Shown here: positions 62,401-64,000 of the stretch, piece after piece
How the letters are laid out: each line of letters begins with the position of its first letter
How positions within the stretch are numbered: position 1 is the stretch's first letter
Assembly: GCF_009695935.1 (NCBI RefSeq)
Contig: NZ_VUMY01000010.1
Coordinates: 1-64,000, forward strand
Length of the DNA stretch: 64,000 nucleotides
DNA from: Mobiluncus porci
GTDB taxonomy: Bacteria; Actinomycetota; Actinomycetes; Actinomycetales; Actinomycetaceae
Direction: 5' to 3'
Notes under the pieces: model-generated
Databases searched by the model: none
What the model was told of the DNA's origin: nothing
Seen by the model: the letters and a program-made list of their open reading frames with translations, nothing else
Translations under genes and position numbers: made by a program

Positions 62401-62578
62401 ATCTTCCATATAGCCCGAAAATTAAGGCATCAAGGATAGAGGATTTTCCCGAGCCGGTCCCCCCGTGGATGAGAAATAGATCGTTGAACCCCAGATCATC
62501 AAAATTGATCAAAGGAGAATTCCGATAAGAAGTAATTCCTTGGAATTTCAAAGTTCGAATGCGGATGTTATCAGTCAT
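59465..62578 (-). CDS. sbcC: SbcC, Rad50-like exonuclease subunit
   Basis: A 1037-residue SMC-like ATPase that with SbcD cleaves DNA hairpins and protein-blocked ends. N-terminal Walker A is GGTGSGKSSILDALIFG. Long coiled coils flank a zinc hook CPIC near residue 515 (GEPCPICHVPY). The C-terminal part has LSGGEQFYVSLALA-type signature and FIDEGFDTLD Walker B. ATG 62578 overlaps the sbcD end by eight bases with AAAGGAG upstream. A nuclease for hairpins is of interest next to a window rich in palindromes. Confidence 0.96.
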   Translation of the reverse strand: MTDNIRIRTLKFQGITSYRNSPLINFDDLGFNDLFLIHGGTGSGKSSILDALIFGLYGRSASKSILENGRLRSQYADEKLPTTSEIVFSKGNVFYKVTQRLSIPRTAGAKQTLTTHIFRDSEIGFPRPEKVEGKNVEAILGMDPTRFAQTVILQQGKFSRFLNSTDKEREDLLKSVFNAGIYDKIIETAKNHLAEVKVGKETDEAAQKELLSRLDSQLKKDIFADDLDWQERLKELDEYRSRAATYYYDSGDSLQEILKAFAAQAANLERTISAEAAAKSAAVKTANDVYGEKKTLHERVEKAHLFRKKLDELGDESEKMSELEEANSKAKSALPVLEAATNLEKAHRKTDTDIDSAHKLLESLIADSRTEKDLRTQAEAALKTDLPQLSEHPEDNPLFSFAPILETAATQLQSSNSAISASLKVKQTREKEITELERELKEYQANKESVEKNRDTLPELILAQAIRARESAQLLDDSAQKTLVEASQRTSAIHEAWLHSVSAELASELVEGEPCPICHVPYQSTKAVSLGEVPSTSKSATKEQFDEALTAQQTALSDAGKAAQRFHEATELVTKLEALGQSEDSDTVKKIRAQVEKEGKTVKKLESTFSQSHQEMDALEKSRKSFDEEITKLENKISGLNGKLAPLRKQLAESEAELAAMLKEEIDDVDANELIKQNNLWISRTKKLREAIRSLQLSANIYTEREDILRKTLEKSSFDSVTEAKKWHKVPQVLEMDEKTVSDYKQEVAKLQGYLEGEESPYRGKDKRDREATRQERDKAKTALDEVTRESELVSRKAGSIKEISSNIVDSTKDFTRTHQRLEKEYQEYRVWEELSRLLDGSTTGQRLTTYFLEQRLEQILQVANHNIQVFSSGLHQIETAESEPTLESDDAGATQKPKGRGKSRGLGLMVRNLETNQLNTPGSLSGGEQFYVSLAVALALSQVVKMESGNASLENIFIDEGFDTLDDNRLQEVIDVLKRMNDISESKLTVGIISHKNKLVDEIPTGIKIYREDISDEGEKPQSVSKMEFYGLPAKN

Positions 62579-63812
62579 TATTAACTCCTTTCACTTCGTC
62601 GATGAGGGCGGGAATGCGCTTCAAAATTTCTTCTTTGAACTCGCTATGTTCCAGCAGAGGCCTGAGGAAATCAGTGGTGACGCTGAGCTCGGAGGCGGCG
62701 CTCAGGTTCTGCATAGTCAGGTGAACGGTGTCGAGACTGTAGCCCACCCGCACTAGAGAATGCGGGAATAATGCTTGTACCTGGAGCCGAGAATCATTGG
62801 AAGATGAGTCCAAAATCGTGATTTCACACCACCAGTCGCGGTAGTCTTGATATTTGTCAGATTTGAGGTTTTCAACCGTATCCTGAATTACTTTGACGTG
62901 GTAGGGCATTGGAGCGGGAATTTCCCGTATCGAGGGGGGCTTTCCCGCCTCAACTTCCACGAGTAGAGAAACCTTAGCTTTTTCCTCCGAGGCTCGGTAA
63001 GGCAAAGGCGAACCGGAGTACTGGATATGGGTCTTAGCGGGTACTTTTCCGCAACTGTGGAGGTGCCCGAGAGCCAAGTAGTCAAACAACCGCCCCTGCT
63101 GATTGTATTCTTCGAGCTCATCGACGACTGAGGCGCGAATCGGCAGGAGATTTCCCGCAGCGCTCAAGGTGTCGGCAAAGTCAGACTTACAGAAATAATC
63201 GTGAGCCATCGCGACGATGGGCACCTTAACCTCGCCGCGTTGATCCAGATCCCGTCCGATGCGACGTAGCGCCGCACCAAATAGCGCTTCCGAAGTGTCC
63301 GGCAACAGCCCCTCCCCAAGACTATTCCCATCTGCATCGACGGTTTCCACCCCTTCATCAAGATGTGTCCCCTCCTTGTCCCGCCAACGAGAGAGCTCGA
63401 CCACATCGGAGTAGGGGCTGAGATAGGGGATGGGATAAACCAAACCTTTCAGCATGTTTTTCTCACGGATTTCAACGGCCTGTCCGACTTGAGTCGCGGA
63501 GGTGAAGAGATGGAGACGCTCTCTTACCAGGTTTATATAGCTCCGCATCCGAGAAGCGCCGTCGTGATTACCGGAGATAAGGATAACATCAGTGAGTTCA
63601 ATGGCTCGTTCCATGAACCCGCCGTAAAGGTCGTTACTAATGTCGGAGGGGTTAATCTTGTCGAACACGTCGCCCGCAACCAGCAGGGCATCGACTTGTT
63701 CTTCTTCAATGACCGCGAGGAGGTGGTCAAGGTAAGCGCGTTGATACTCTTCCAAATCCCTAGAGTAAAAGGACCGGCCGAGGTGCCAATCGGAGGTGTG
63801 TAAAAGTTTCAT
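62571..63812 (-). CDS. sbcD: SbcD, Mre11-like nuclease subunit
   Basis: A 413-residue calcineurin-like phosphoesterase. Metal-binding motifs are HTSDWHLGR at the start, VAGDVFDKINPS, ISGNHDGASRMR, AMAHDYF and ALGHLHSCGK. SbcC is encoded directly downstream. ATG 63812 lies exactly six bases after TATGCT, so this operon too is likely leaderless. Confidence 0.96.
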   Translation of the reverse strand: MKLLHTSDWHLGRSFYSRDLEEYQRAYLDHLLAVIEEEQVDALLVAGDVFDKINPSDISNDLYGGFMERAIELTDVILISGNHDGASRMRSYINLVRERLHLFTSATQVGQAVEIREKNMLKGLVYPIPYLSPYSDVVELSRWRDKEGTHLDEGVETVDADGNSLGEGLLPDTSEALFGAALRRIGRDLDQRGEVKVPIVAMAHDYFCKSDFADTLSAAGNLLPIRASVVDELEEYNQQGRLFDYLALGHLHSCGKVPAKTHIQYSGSPLPYRASEEKAKVSLLVEVEAGKPPSIREIPAPMPYHVKVIQDTVENLKSDKYQDYRDWWCEITILDSSSNDSRLQVQALFPHSLVRVGYSLDTVHLTMQNLSAASELSVTTDFLRPLLEHSEFKEEILKRIPALIDEVKGVNND

Positions 63813-63818
63813 GCTTCC

Positions 63819-63824
63819 AGCATA
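63819..63824 (-). promoter_or_regulatory. -10 box for a leaderless sbcDC transcript
   Basis: Minus strand TATGCT-GGAAGC-ATG. GGAAG is too close to the ATG to act as a normal Shine-Dalgarno site. The -35 is weak. Confidence 0.55.
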
Positions 63825-63910
63825 AACCGAGGCTAGAAACGAAAATTTCCCTAACTTGCATTCGAGTTTTTCGCTGAAAATACAACAGAAAACTGGGTTT
63901 GCTGAATTTA

Positions 63911-64000
63911 TTAGTCTGTGGGGGAGCCAATCAAGTCCAGCACCTGAGAATGTAGCCGACCGTTGGTGACTACCGCTCCGGGACCCTTCACCCCATCCGT
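63911..64000 (-). CDS. C-terminal fragment of an unidentified protein
   Basis: The last 29 codons of a minus-strand gene entering from the right edge, ending GRLHSQVLDLIGSPTD and TAA at 63911-63913. It lies 98 bases upstream of sbcD on the same strand. The piece is too short to name a family. Confidence 0.5.
   Translation of the reverse strand, partial: TDGVKGPGAVVTNGRLHSQVLDLIGSPTD

Noticed and set aside
1-64000. tRNA, rRNA, prophage or plasmid-mobilisation genes
   Set aside because: I saw no tRNA-like cloverleaf ends, rRNA sequence, integrase or structural phage gene; the excisionase-like HTH protein has no integrase partner.

Overview
The window comes from a moderately GC-rich actinobacterium. 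The best marker is the block mtrA-mtrB-lpqB-(ComF-like)-hpf-secA at 46.5-55.2 kb, with a DUF3499 protein, an Rv3235-like protein, a DtxR-type iron regulon and many apparently leaderless genes. I would place it in the Actinomycetaceae (a Mobiluncus-like genome is my guess), but no rRNA or tRNA gene is present to confirm this.

Layout. 0-4 kb: a REP-associated tyrosine transposase and its small palindromic repeats, which also bracket clpC. 4-6.5 kb: an ECF-type sigma factor and a membrane protein with a Pro/Ser/Thr-rich outer region. 6.6-17 kb: a metal-import island of two operons, each preceded by a DtxR-type box. The first is a three-gene Mn/Fe ABC importer. The second is a six-gene operon with an ECF module (S component, EcfT, double-cassette EcfA), a YbtPQ/IrtAB-like exporter-fold ABC pair and a CDF pump. 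17-20.6 kb: pyruvate phosphate dikinase and a 5'-truncated SDR gene. 20.7-23.8 kb: feoA-feoB and a small four-cysteine FeoC-like gene behind a third DtxR-type box. 23.8-29.6 kb, minus strand: a hydrolase and the dihydroxyacetone kinase operon dhaKLM, whose DhaM carries its own HPr and a full Enzyme I. 30-36.7 kb: remnants of a Fic toxin module, then metY-metF-metE-metX. 36.7-37.3 kb: hairpin-rich, tandemly repeated non-coding DNA. 37.4-46.4 kb: a PBP4-type carboxypeptidase, pyrophosphatase, DUF3499, a metallopeptidase-like protein, and a MoxR/DUF58/DUF4350/DUF4129 membrane operon. 46.5-55.2 kb: MtrAB-LpqB, ComF-like, HPF and SecA. 55.3-59.5 kb: an Rv3235-like protein, a BldC/excisionase-like HTH protein, and a SAF-domain / CpaE-like ATPase / acidic protein operon. 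59.5-63.8 kb: SbcCD. The window ends inside an unidentified gene.

The most interesting signals are the REP/RAYT pair with a second, diverged repeat family 24 kb away; a recurring start-site layout (TANNNT, exactly six bases, then the start codon) at eight genes, implying leaderless mRNAs; the composite iron-uptake operon; and the orphan SAF/CpaE-like operon.
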